From: an uncultured Alphaproteobacteria bacterium
Lineage (GTDB): Bacteria > Pseudomonadota > Alphaproteobacteria > Thalassobaculales > Thalassobaculaceae
Direction of reading: 5' to 3'
DNA: 6,882 nt
NCBI GenBank assembly: GCA_938028645.1
Contig: CALIMD010000171.1
Span: 1-6,882 of the forward strand
Positions within the stretch are counted from its first letter, which is position 1; each line of letters opens with the position of its first letter. Position numbers and translations under genes: made by a program. The notes beneath the pieces were generated by a model. It saw nothing but the letters and a program-made list of their open reading frames with translations. It had not been told where the DNA came from and made no database searches. Below are positions 1 through 6,260 of this stretch, in pieces.

Positions 1-85
1 CAATAAAACCAAAACCACAATTATCCTTTTCATGGTCAGGGTCATACAGCCCACTTCTTTCTTTTGTATTAGAACGTTGCTTCAC
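1..85 (-). CDS. gltB: Glutamate synthase large subunit, N-terminal fragment (runs off left edge)
   Basis: Reading the minus strand from a GTG at 85 gives 28 codons ending at the window edge, including GLYDPDHEKDNCGFGFI. This matches the start of the glutamine amidotransferase class II domain of glutamate synthase (GOGAT) large subunits, in which a short propeptide precedes the catalytic N-terminal Cys in a D-x-C-G-x-G-F context. Here that Cys is residue 23 from the GTG, so about 22 residues would be removed on maturation. The family converts 2-oxoglutarate and glutamine to two glutamates in the cytoplasm. The start is uncertain: no in-frame ATG precedes the Cys. A GGA seven bases upstream favours the GTG, in-frame TTG codons lie further upstream, and an in-frame TAA lies just beyond them. 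The family is called from a short but very characteristic motif; another class II amidotransferase with the same N-terminus cannot be excluded. Confidence 0.75.
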   Translation of the reverse strand, partial: MKQRSNTKERSGLYDPDHEKDNCGFGFI

Positions 86-124
86 TTCGAATTCCGACAA
101 TCTCTTCCCCAATTAAACAGCTAT

Positions 125-214
125 TCACAAGACCGAATGAAGCCGAGCCTTATCGGCTAAAATCGAAGCTTCATCGTCTCTGATCCCCTCATCGAGGAGC
201 GCATCACGAACCTG
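125..214 (-). other. Short coding-like fragment upstream of gltB, possible gene remnant
   Basis: The minus strand from 214 to a TGA at 125-127 is open for 29 codons and reads like protein: it begins QVRDALLDEGIRDDEAS, continues ILADKARLHSVL and stops. The composition (acidic and basic residues alternating with Leu/Ile/Ala) suits an amphipathic helix at a C-terminus. The GC content is visibly higher than in the adjoining 215-420 stretch. An in-frame TAA at 215-217 closes it upstream, there is no ATG start, and the sequence beyond is poly-A/T rich with no plausible continuation. It could be the decayed 3' end of a gene once located before gltB, or simply leader sequence that happens to be open. 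I do not recognise the family. Confidence 0.25.
137..174. repeat. Nested, mutually exclusive inverted repeats in the gltB leader
   Basis: Two inverted repeats overlap. The arms ATGAAGC (137-143) and GCTTCAT (168-174) are perfect over 7 bp. Inside them AGCCGA (141-146) and TCGGCT (153-158) form a perfect 6-bp stem with a 6-base loop. They share bases 141-143, so the two full stems cannot form together. Relative to the putative gltB start at 85 they lie about 50-90 bases upstream, in the likely 5' leader of that gene. No T-run follows either stem on either strand, so they do not look like a simple intrinsic terminator. Confidence 0.4.
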
Positions 215-368
215 TTAATATAGTAAAATTGTGCAGAGAAGGCAAATATCTGAAGGCAAAACCAATAAAAAAACTTTATCATTCAAAATTAACAAAAAAA
301 ATAGCATTTTATCCATAAGGAGGCTTTTGCTATCCACTCTTGTGATCAGTTTGAGAATTGAAGAGTAA

Positions 369-374
369 TATAAT
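369..374 (+). promoter_or_regulatory. Candidate -10 element for the dioxygenase gene
   Basis: TATAAT, a perfect sigma-70-type -10 hexamer, lies about 60 bases before the preferred start codon at 436. The nearest TTGaga-like -35 hexamer (351-356) is only 12 bases away, too close for a standard promoter. The optimally spaced position (346-351, TCAGTT) is a poor -35. In such AT-rich sequence a chance match is quite possible. Confidence 0.3.
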
Positions 375-426
375 CTGACATCATCGCTTCTTTGGTTAAG
401 CAATAATTTGTGGCATTTAAATGATC

Positions 427-430
427 GGGA
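427..430 (+). promoter_or_regulatory. Shine-Dalgarno site supporting the start at 436
   Basis: GGGA ends five bases before the ATG at 436, whereas the in-frame ATG at 421 has no purine-rich Shine-Dalgarno sequence before it. This favours 436 as the real start and places 421 upstream of the gene. The match is only four bases, so the choice is moderate. Confidence 0.4.
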
Positions 431-435
431 AATCT

Positions 436-1287
436 ATGACCAACTACAAATATATCGAAGTTACACCAATTGCCAATGCGATCGGCGCAGAAATTTCTGG
501 AGTGGATATATCAATAGACCTTCCAGAACCAGTCATTTTGGAAATAAGACAGGCTTTACTGGAATATTTAGTCATTTTTTTCCGTGATCAGAACCTTTCC
601 GACCCGGAACGCCACCGATCTTTTTCTCAACGGTTTGGTCAACTTTTTGTGCATCCAAACTTCAATCTTGGACAAAAGGATCCCGAGATGGTCTTTATAA
701 CGCGAAAGCCCGGTGATACAGCCATAGTGGGGGAAACCTGGCATGCAGATACGACGATGATGAAAGCGCCACCAATGGCCGCTATACTGTATGCTTTGGA
801 AGCACCAACTTGCGGGGGAGATACCCTGTTCGCTAACCAATACTTGGCATACGAAAGTCTTTCTAAGGGTATGAAAAAAATGTTAACTGGGCTTAAAGCG
901 GTACATAACGACTCAAAAGTCGCGGGGCCCAAAGTTGGTTTCAATTCTAAAAGATCGACTACCGTGAGAGAAGATGATGCTTGGCAATTGACTGAAAATG
1001 CGCACCCTGTCGTTCGTACTCACCCAGAAACGAAAAGGAAAGGGCTCTTTATAAACAGCACATACGTTCAACACTTGGAAGGCATGACAGTTGAAGAAAG
1101 CGAACCTATTTTAACGTATCTATATGAACATGCGGTACGACCAGAATTTAGTTGTAGGTTTCGATGGCGCTCTGGATCCGTGGCGTTTTGGGATAATCGC
1201 TGTGTCCAGCACCTCGCAATTAACGATATTCAGAATGCTGTTAGGCGAATGCAAAGAACACAACTTGTCGGAGATTTCGTACAATGA
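436..1287 (+). CDS. TauD/TfdA-family 2-oxoglutarate-dependent dioxygenase
   Basis: The protein has 283 residues, the usual length for the Fe(II)/2-oxoglutarate-dependent TauD/TfdA family. It opens with the family's N-terminal signature (IEVTPIANAIGAEISGVDIS). The iron-binding facial triad is visible as H103-A-D105 in GETWHADTTM and H259 in WDNRCVQHLAIND. R270 and R274 near the C-terminus (RRMQRTQLVGD) correspond to the family's 2-oxoglutarate-binding Arg and a second Arg that often contacts an acidic substrate group. Members hydroxylate substrates such as taurine, alkyl sulfates, 2,4-D or gamma-butyrobetaine, coupled to decarboxylation of 2-oxoglutarate in the cytoplasm. The residues seen indicate an active enzyme, but the substrate cannot be named. 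An in-frame ATG at 421 would add five residues; 436 is preferred for its ribosome-binding site and family fit. It stands alone on its strand and converges on the hydrolase gene, so it need not belong to the downstream operon. Confidence 0.9.
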   Translation: MTNYKYIEVTPIANAIGAEISGVDISIDLPEPVILEIRQALLEYLVIFFRDQNLSDPERHRSFSQRFGQLFVHPNFNLGQKDPEMVFITRKPGDTAIVGETWHADTTMMKAPPMAAILYALEAPTCGGDTLFANQYLAYESLSKGMKKMLTGLKAVHNDSKVAGPKVGFNSKRSTTVREDDAWQLTENAHPVVRTHPETKRKGLFINSTYVQHLEGMTVEESEPILTYLYEHAVRPEFSCRFRWRSGSVAFWDNRCVQHLAINDIQNAVRRMQRTQLVGDFVQ

Positions 1288-1296
1288 TGCACTCCC

Positions 1297-2172
1297 TTAT
1301 CGTTCAAGTAAAAATGATTTTATTTTATCTATTTCCGCGGCGGTTGTTAATCCAGGACAATGGCCAACGTCATCGATAGCAAGTAGTTCCGTTTTAGGTC
1401 CTGTAGTTTGCATTTTTGATACTGTTTCTGCTGTTAATAACTTGGACTCTTTTCCCCAAATAGTTAGCACTGGCGATGATATTCTTTCCCAGCTTCGCCA
1501 AATACTTGTAGCCCCTGGTTCTCTGCCAGTTACAATTTTTGGATCATAATGTAATTGCCATTTGCCAGTATCCGTTTTGATCAAGCTGTCTGCAGCAAAT
1601 TTTTGAGCTGCTTCAGCAGTAAAAGGCCCAAAAGCCTTTTTACTTTCAAGAACGAACTGGACGGCCTCTTCTTTTGTGTCGTAAATTCCTGCCGCGGATG
1701 CTAACGCAGCGTTTCCCGCCCTACCCTCAGCGCTCACAAACGGGCCAATATCATTTAAAACCAATTTATTGATGGGGTTATTTGTTTTAGAAGCCAATTC
1801 CATACCGAGCAAACCGCCCATAGAGGTACCGATCCAATCAACACAGTCCGCCTCTGAACGAGCAATTAAAGCATTAAGCACATTATGAAATATTGGAAAC
1901 TGATTATCTTTCGAAATAAGGTATTTATAGTCCTCAGGTTGATCTAACCAATCACTATTTCCCCTACCCGGCATATCAATCGCTAAAATTCTGTAATGCG
2001 ACGATAGCGCAGCAGCTATTGTATCAAAATCTAATCTGTTCCTCGATAAACCATGAACACATATAAGAACATTTTTAGAATTAGGCGTGCCCCATTCCCT
2101 ATAACAAACTTTCTTAAAGCCTCCTGACACTAAAACTGTTAAATATTTATCCTGAAAAAGTTCTTTTCCCAT
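1297..2172 (-). CDS. Alpha/beta-fold hydrolase
   Basis: The 291-residue product has the order of an alpha/beta hydrolase. VCVHGLSR-type oxyanion segment is present as ICVHGLSRNR (His-Gly at 40-41), followed by IDMPGRGNSDW. The nucleophile elbow is GTSMGG (Ser117), then LVLNDIGPFV, and late in the sequence DDVGHCPGL carries the catalytic His (271). These define a Ser-His esterase or amidase-type hydrolase; the substrate is unknown. The acid member is not obvious: relatives usually read G-x-x-S-D-x-L after strand 7, but here it is GKESKLL with Lys in place of Asp. Glu242 or Asp141 might serve instead. No signal peptide is seen, so it is cytoplasmic. The ATG at 2172 is preferred over an in-frame TTG at 2184 because a GGA lies seven bases upstream. 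It is divergent from the Mo-hydroxylase gene, sharing an 88-base control region, and its 3' end is nine bases from the dioxygenase stop. Confidence 0.88.
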   Translation of the reverse strand: MGKELFQDKYLTVLVSGGFKKVCYREWGTPNSKNVLICVHGLSRNRLDFDTIAAALSSHYRILAIDMPGRGNSDWLDQPEDYKYLISKDNQFPIFHNVLNALIARSEADCVDWIGTSMGGLLGMELASKTNNPINKLVLNDIGPFVSAEGRAGNAALASAAGIYDTKEEAVQFVLESKKAFGPFTAEAAQKFAADSLIKTDTGKWQLHYDPKIVTGREPGATSIWRSWERISSPVLTIWGKESKLLTAETVSKMQTTGPKTELLAIDDVGHCPGLTTAAEIDKIKSFLLER

Positions 2173-2179
2173 TGATAAT

Positions 2180-2182
2180 TCC
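2180..2182 (-). promoter_or_regulatory. Weak Shine-Dalgarno for the hydrolase, favouring ATG at 2172
   Basis: On the minus strand GGA precedes the ATG at 2172 with a seven-base spacer. The alternative TTG at 2184 has only pyrimidine-rich sequence in front of it. The core is just three bases, so the support is modest. Confidence 0.3.
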
Positions 2183-2210
2183 AAAAACGGTTAGAAAGAT
2201 AAAAGTATAA

Positions 2211-2227
2211 AGCATTATTCAAGCCAA
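2211..2227 (-). promoter_or_regulatory. Possible sigma-54-type promoter for the hydrolase
   Basis: On the minus strand TTGGC, eight bases, then TGCT gives the GG-N10-GC spacing required by sigma-54 holoenzyme. The TGGC and TGC cores are intact, but the usual AC after TGGC and the T before TGC are missing. Transcription would start near 2200, about 28 bases before the ATG at 2172. A TATACT sequence also lies in this stretch on the same strand, without a good -35. One partial match in an 88-base gap is weak evidence. Confidence 0.22.
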
Positions 2228-2260
2228 GGCCCAGTTCAACATAATTTTTGGAGTAAATAA

Positions 2261-4600
2261 ATGTCTGCTGAAGTACATCATGAAGAAATGAAATATGCGA
2301 TTGGGCAATCAGTTTCCCGGACCGAAGATCCGCAGTTATTGCGTGGCCATGGGGAATACACTGATGATCTAAAGCTCCCCAATCAAGCTTACGCCGCAAT
2401 TGTTCGGAGCCCAGTCGCCCATGGAGTTATTAAAAATATTGATCTTTCTGGAGCCAAACAAATACCGGGAGTATTACTTATTCTTACCGGCCATGACTTA
2501 ACCAATTATGGAAACCTCCCTTGTGGGATGCAGTTAAAAAGTAAGGATGGTTCGCCTCTTAAAAAACCGGATCGACCTTCGTTGGTAACGGACAAAGTAC
2601 GCTTTGTTGGCGATCCTGTGGCCTGTGTTATCGCAGACACCCCTAATGCTGCCAGAGATGCTGCTGAGATGATCTACATTGATATGGATATCCTACCCGC
2701 TGTAACTTCAGCGCGCGAAGCGGCCAAAACCGGTGCTCCCACACTATATGATGACGTGAAAGAGAATGTTGCCCTCGACTTTCAATTCGGTGATCCACGT
2801 TTAGTCGATAAGGCATTTGAATCTGCAGATCATGTAAGTCGTATTGATATTAGAAATAATAGGGTCGTAGTCGCCTCGATGGAACCGCGTTCCGCATTAG
2901 CAGATTACAATTCGAAAACCGAATGTTTCACAATGCGAATTGGATGCCAGGGTGCATTTGGAATGCGGAATCAACTCGCCGCACTACTAAATGTCGAGCG
3001 CGAAAAAATTCGTGTCTTAACGGGAAATGTTGGCGGTTCCTTTGGAATGAAAAGCTTCGTCTACCCGGAATATATATGTTTACTTCATGCCGCGAAGGTT
3101 TTGGGGCGCCCTGTTAAATGGACTGAAGAGCGGTCATCGAGTTTTCTATCCGACCAGCAAGGCCGCGACCATGAAGTTTATGCTGAACTGGCTTTGAATA
3201 AGGTTGGAGAATTTCAAGCCGTTCGGCTTTTCCTGCATTCAAATCTGGGAGGCTATTTAGCAGCTGTTGGCCCAAATATGGCAACTAATAATATGGTTAA
3301 GAATATAACTAGTGTTTATAAAACACCCCTCATCGAAGTGAATACCAAGTGTGTTTTCACCAATACAACTCCGATTAGTGCATATAGAGGCGCCGGTCGT
3401 CCCGAGGCTAATTATTATATGGAACGTCTTATCGAGACTGCTGCCCGCGAGATGAATATTGATAGAATGGAATTAAGAAAACGAAATCATATTCAGCCAG
3501 ATCAAATTCCTTATGAAGCTCCTTCTGGACAGTGTTATGATAGCGGCAATTTTCCAGCTATTTTGCAGACTGGGCTAGAATTCTCCGATTGGGAAAATTA
3601 CACAAAAAGAAAGAGCGCAAGCAAAGAAAAGGGGCTGCTGAGAGGAATCGGGGTCAGCAACTACCTAGAAGTGACAGCGCCGGTTGAAACAGAAATGGGT
3701 GGAATACGGTTTGAAGATAATGGTGATGTAACTATCATCACCGGTACCCTTGACTATGGCCAAGGCCACGCTGCTCCATTCGCACAAGTTCTACACACCT
3801 ATCTGGGTATACCATTCAAAAAAATACGTCTGTTGCAGGGTGATAGTGATGAATTGATTACTGGCGGTGGCACAGGCGGTTCCAAGTCCATTATGGCATC
3901 CGGTGGTGCCATAGTCGAAGCAAGCGTTGAGGTAATAAAAAAAGCTAAACAAGTCGCCTCGCATGTCTTCGAAACTTCAATCCAGGATATTGAATTTCAA
4001 AATGGGACCATGGTTGTCGCTGGAACGGATAAATCGATAACATTGTCAGAACTGTCTGCAAAACTGAAAACAGAATTAAAAGGTTTCCCCGATCTCCCTG
4101 ACAGTCTTGATGTTAAACTCGACCATAAGGGGATCCCCTCCGCGTTTCCGAATGGTTGCCATGTTTGTGAAGTTGAAATAGATCCAGAAACTGGACGTAT
4201 AAAATTTGATGATTATTACATGGTGAATGATTTTGGTGTCTTAGTGAACCCTCTACTGGTCGAAGGACAATGTCACGGCGGAGTAGCCCAGGGCTTGGGA
4301 CAGGCAGTGATGGAAGACGTTGTTTACGATGATGATGGACAAGTTTTATCTGGATCCTTTATGGACTATGCATTACCTAGAGCTTCCGATGTGCCTAATT
4401 TTCATTTCTCGAGTCTACCATCTCCTGCAACCACCAATGCATTAGGCGTTAAAGGATGCGGCGAAGCCGGATGCGCGGGAGCAATGCCCGCCGTTATGAA
4501 CGCCATCGTTGATGCTTTATCGGAATTTGGAATAAATCATATTGATATGCCAGCCACACCTCAGAAAATTTGGCGCGCGATACAAAATGCAAAAAGATAG
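2261..4600 (+). CDS. Xanthine dehydrogenase/CoxL-family molybdopterin-binding subunit
   Basis: The 779-residue protein has the length and full set of motifs of the large, molybdenum-cofactor subunit of the xanthine oxidase family. The N-terminus (IGQSVSRTEDPQLLRGHGEY) begins the a/b hammerhead domain (about 20-135). The two MoCo-binding domains follow, with GCQGAFG (Q230), GGSFGMK (258-264), GTLDYGQGHAAP, GGTGGSKS and near the C-terminus KGCGEAGCAG, whose E735 is the catalytic base at molybdenum. The active-site loop is AYRGAGR (374-380), the form II-type version, not the AYXCSFR loop of true CO dehydrogenase, so CO oxidation is unlikely; hydroxylation of a heterocycle or aldehyde is more likely. 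Such enzymes need a FAD subunit and a [2Fe-2S] subunit for electron transfer, but neither is encoded next to it in this window. No Tat signal is seen, as expected for this subunit. It has a GGAG ribosome-binding site and heads the likely operon with the GGT-like and racemase-like genes. Confidence 0.93.
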   Translation: MSAEVHHEEMKYAIGQSVSRTEDPQLLRGHGEYTDDLKLPNQAYAAIVRSPVAHGVIKNIDLSGAKQIPGVLLILTGHDLTNYGNLPCGMQLKSKDGSPLKKPDRPSLVTDKVRFVGDPVACVIADTPNAARDAAEMIYIDMDILPAVTSAREAAKTGAPTLYDDVKENVALDFQFGDPRLVDKAFESADHVSRIDIRNNRVVVASMEPRSALADYNSKTECFTMRIGCQGAFGMRNQLAALLNVEREKIRVLTGNVGGSFGMKSFVYPEYICLLHAAKVLGRPVKWTEERSSSFLSDQQGRDHEVYAELALNKVGEFQAVRLFLHSNLGGYLAAVGPNMATNNMVKNITSVYKTPLIEVNTKCVFTNTTPISAYRGAGRPEANYYMERLIETAAREMNIDRMELRKRNHIQPDQIPYEAPSGQCYDSGNFPAILQTGLEFSDWENYTKRKSASKEKGLLRGIGVSNYLEVTAPVETEMGGIRFEDNGDVTIITGTLDYGQGHAAPFAQVLHTYLGIPFKKIRLLQGDSDELITGGGTGGSKSIMASGGAIVEASVEVIKKAKQVASHVFETSIQDIEFQNGTMVVAGTDKSITLSELSAKLKTELKGFPDLPDSLDVKLDHKGIPSAFPNGCHVCEVEIDPETGRIKFDDYYMVNDFGVLVNPLLVEGQCHGGVAQGLGQAVMEDVVYDDDGQVLSGSFMDYALPRASDVPNFHFSSLPSPATTNALGVKGCGEAGCAGAMPAVMNAIVDALSEFGINHIDMPATPQKIWRAIQNAKR

Positions 4601-4652
4601 TTGTTCTTTTAAATTCAATATAGCTACTTAACTTTATAAAGGAGTTACGCTG

Positions 4653-6260
4653 ATGTCCTCTAAAGCTATGATAGTTGCTGCGCAACCTGAGGCTGCAGAA
4701 GCTGGTGCTCGTGTCTTAATGGCTGGGGGAAATGCTATTGACGCCGCGATAACTGCTGCTCTCGTTCAAGGAACAGTGGACCCCCAAATGTGTGGTATCG
4801 CTGGTTTTGGAAACTGCCAAATAAAAATTCCAGAAAAGGGAATTCATACATGTATCGATTTTCATGGAAAGACTCCATTGGCAGCCACTCCCGATATGTG
4901 GGAATCACTTATTGAATCAGAGACACGAGATGGATTTGGTTTTGTTTTAAAAGGAAATGTGAATGATTTGGGTTACCAAGCAATCACAACTCCTGGTAGC
5001 TTAAGGGCCTACTATGAAGCGATAGAAAACTTTGGCACATGGGATTGGGCTGACGTGGTTGCTCCAGCAATTAACCATGCTGAAAACGGTTTCATAGTTC
5101 GTCCTCACGTCTCGTTTTGGTGGAACTACGGGGCTAGCTATGGTCGGGTTGGGGTAGATGAACGACTAAAGTTTTCAAGAACAGGAGCAGCAGCGTATTT
5201 TAACAAAAATGGAAACCTTAAGAAAATTGGGGATCGGGTAAAGATTCCCGGAATGGATGAAACGCTTAAAAGAATAGCCAAATCAGGTCCAGATATTTTC
5301 TATACAGGATCAATTGCTGAACAAATAGCAGAAGACATGAAAAAAAATAACGGCCTGTTATCCTATGACGATCTATCAAGCTATTCCACTACAGTCACTG
5401 ATCCCTTAAAGGGCACCTATAGAGAATTTGAAGTCGCGACCAACCACCCTCCTGGAGGGGGTATCATGCTACTAGAGATGCTCAATATTCTTGAGCATTT
5501 TGATCTAGGTACAATCGGCCATAACACTTCTGAATATATTCGGATAGTGGCAGAAGCTATGAAGCAGGCAACTGTGGATAAAGAAATGTTTGTGGGGGAC
5601 CCGGAATTTGTGAAAATTCCTACTGAGAGACTTCTATCACAGGAGCATGCTTTATCGTGCGCAAAAAATATTGAGTTAAGAAATAAGGTAAATGTGGAAA
5701 GGGTTAGCCAGCCTGAGCCAAAAGACACAACGCATGTTGTAGTGGTTGACGAAAAAGGAAACTGTGTGACGATGACTCACTCACTAGGCATGCCATCGGG
5801 CGTTATCACTGATGGCTTAGGCTTTATGTATAACGGAGCAATGGGAGTGTTCGACCCTAGGCCTGGTCGGGCTGGTTCTATAGCTCCTGGGAAAAGTCGT
5901 TTCACATCACTGGCTCCTACGATAGTGTCGCAAGGAAGTGAGCCACATATTGTTCTTGGAGCACCTGGAGGAACACAGATTGCAATGGGTATTTTACAGG
6001 CCATTCTAAACGTCATTGATTTTGACATGACAATGCTTGAAGCGGTGTCAGCACCGCGATTTTCGTCCACGAGTAATATTATCGATGTAATGAACAGAAT
6101 TCCAACATATGTGACAAATAGTCTGGAAGGGCAAAATTATAAGGTAGAGAGAAGTCCTCTAACATTTGGTATTGCTGCTGTTCATGGAATAAGGATCAAA
6201 GATGGTCAAATGGACGGAGGGGCCGACCCCGGTCACGACGGCGTCGCCCTCGGAATGTAA
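4653..6260 (+). CDS. Gamma-glutamyltransferase-fold (Ntn) amidohydrolase, probably not a true GGT
   Basis: This 535-residue protein belongs to the GGT family of self-cleaving N-terminal-nucleophile hydrolases. It shows EAGARVLMAGGNAIDAAITA near the start and the TTHVVVVD processing site. The predicted nucleophile is T359, giving a large chain of about 358 and a small chain of about 177 residues. APGGTQI supplies the oxyanion glycines G439-G440, and the C-terminus is GGADPGHDG. It has no signal peptide, unlike periplasmic GGT, so it should act in the cytoplasm. Residues that hold the glutamyl group in E. coli GGT (numbering recalled: R114, N411, Q430, D433) align with H71, G379, A396 and V399 here. 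Glutathione is therefore an unlikely substrate. Other family members hydrolyse different amides, such as oxamate (HpxW) or cephalosporin side chains. AAAGGAG (4638-4644), eight bases before the ATG, fixes the start. The gene follows the Mo-hydroxylase by 52 bases and overlaps the next start by one base. Confidence 0.88.
   Translation: MSSKAMIVAAQPEAAEAGARVLMAGGNAIDAAITAALVQGTVDPQMCGIAGFGNCQIKIPEKGIHTCIDFHGKTPLAATPDMWESLIESETRDGFGFVLKGNVNDLGYQAITTPGSLRAYYEAIENFGTWDWADVVAPAINHAENGFIVRPHVSFWWNYGASYGRVGVDERLKFSRTGAAAYFNKNGNLKKIGDRVKIPGMDETLKRIAKSGPDIFYTGSIAEQIAEDMKKNNGLLSYDDLSSYSTTVTDPLKGTYREFEVATNHPPGGGIMLLEMLNILEHFDLGTIGHNTSEYIRIVAEAMKQATVDKEMFVGDPEFVKIPTERLLSQEHALSCAKNIELRNKVNVERVSQPEPKDTTHVVVVDEKGNCVTMTHSLGMPSGVITDGLGFMYNGAMGVFDPRPGRAGSIAPGKSRFTSLAPTIVSQGSEPHIVLGAPGGTQIAMGILQAILNVIDFDMTMLEAVSAPRFSSTSNIIDVMNRIPTYVTNSLEGQNYKVERSPLTFGIAAVHGIRIKDGQMDGGADPGHDGVALGM

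Larger units (their letters stand above)
215..435. other. AT-rich intergenic spacer upstream of the dioxygenase
   Basis: This stretch is strongly A/T-rich with A-runs (for example 270-301) and no convincing coding potential. A 62-codon minus-strand open frame (403-215) encodes low-complexity Leu/Ile/Ser-rich sequence and has no family resemblance. The stretch contains a candidate -10 hexamer at 369-374. It also has an orphan AAGGAGG at 317-323 with no properly spaced start codon behind it. It probably holds the dioxygenase promoter and possibly upstream elements for the leftward gltB gene. Confidence 0.5.
2173..2260. promoter_or_regulatory. Divergent control region between hydrolase and Mo-hydroxylase operon
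   Basis: These 88 bases separate two genes transcribed outward, so both promoters probably lie here. On the plus strand a GGAG (2250-2253) with a seven-base spacer is a good ribosome-binding site for the ATG at 2261. I see no plus-strand promoter with two good hexamers: TATAAA at 2206-2211 and CATAAT at 2240-2245 both lack a strong -35, and the second is too close to the ribosome-binding site. No clear operator palindrome was found. Confidence 0.5.

Noticed and set aside
141..158. The AGCCGA/TCGGCT hairpin as an intrinsic terminator
   Set aside because: Short 6-bp stem with no T-run on either strand, and no gene ends into it with a suitable orientation except the doubtful fragment at 125-214.
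215..403. A 62-codon minus-strand open frame in the AT-rich spacer
   Set aside because: Low-complexity Leu/Ile/Ser-rich product from A/T-rich DNA, with no recognisable motif and no good ribosome-binding site.
1124..1549. A 141-codon plus-strand open frame spanning the end of the dioxygenase and the end of the hydrolase
   Set aside because: It overlaps two well-supported genes in other frames and straddles the convergent junction; its sequence has no family resemblance and no ribosome-binding site decides for it.
1297..2172. Naming the hydrolase nicD (N-formylmaleamate deformylase) because of the neighbouring Mo hydroxylase and isomerase-like genes
   Set aside because: Only the general alpha/beta hydrolase motifs match; I recognise no NicD-specific sequence, and no nicC or nicX partner is in the window.
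2261..4600. Calling the Mo enzyme carbon monoxide dehydrogenase (coxL)
   Set aside because: The active-site loop is AYRGAGR, not the AYXCSFR loop of CO dehydrogenase, and coxM/coxS are not beside it.
5417..6070. Minus-strand open frames of about 100 codons inside the GGT-like gene
   Set aside because: They lie antisense to a gene with strong family motifs throughout; they are explained by the composition of the plus-strand codons.
4653..6260. Naming the GGT-fold gene ggt or hpxW
   Set aside because: The glutamate-binding residues are replaced, against ggt, and there is no purine/allantoin-pathway neighbour or diagnostic residue set that I can verify for hpxW.
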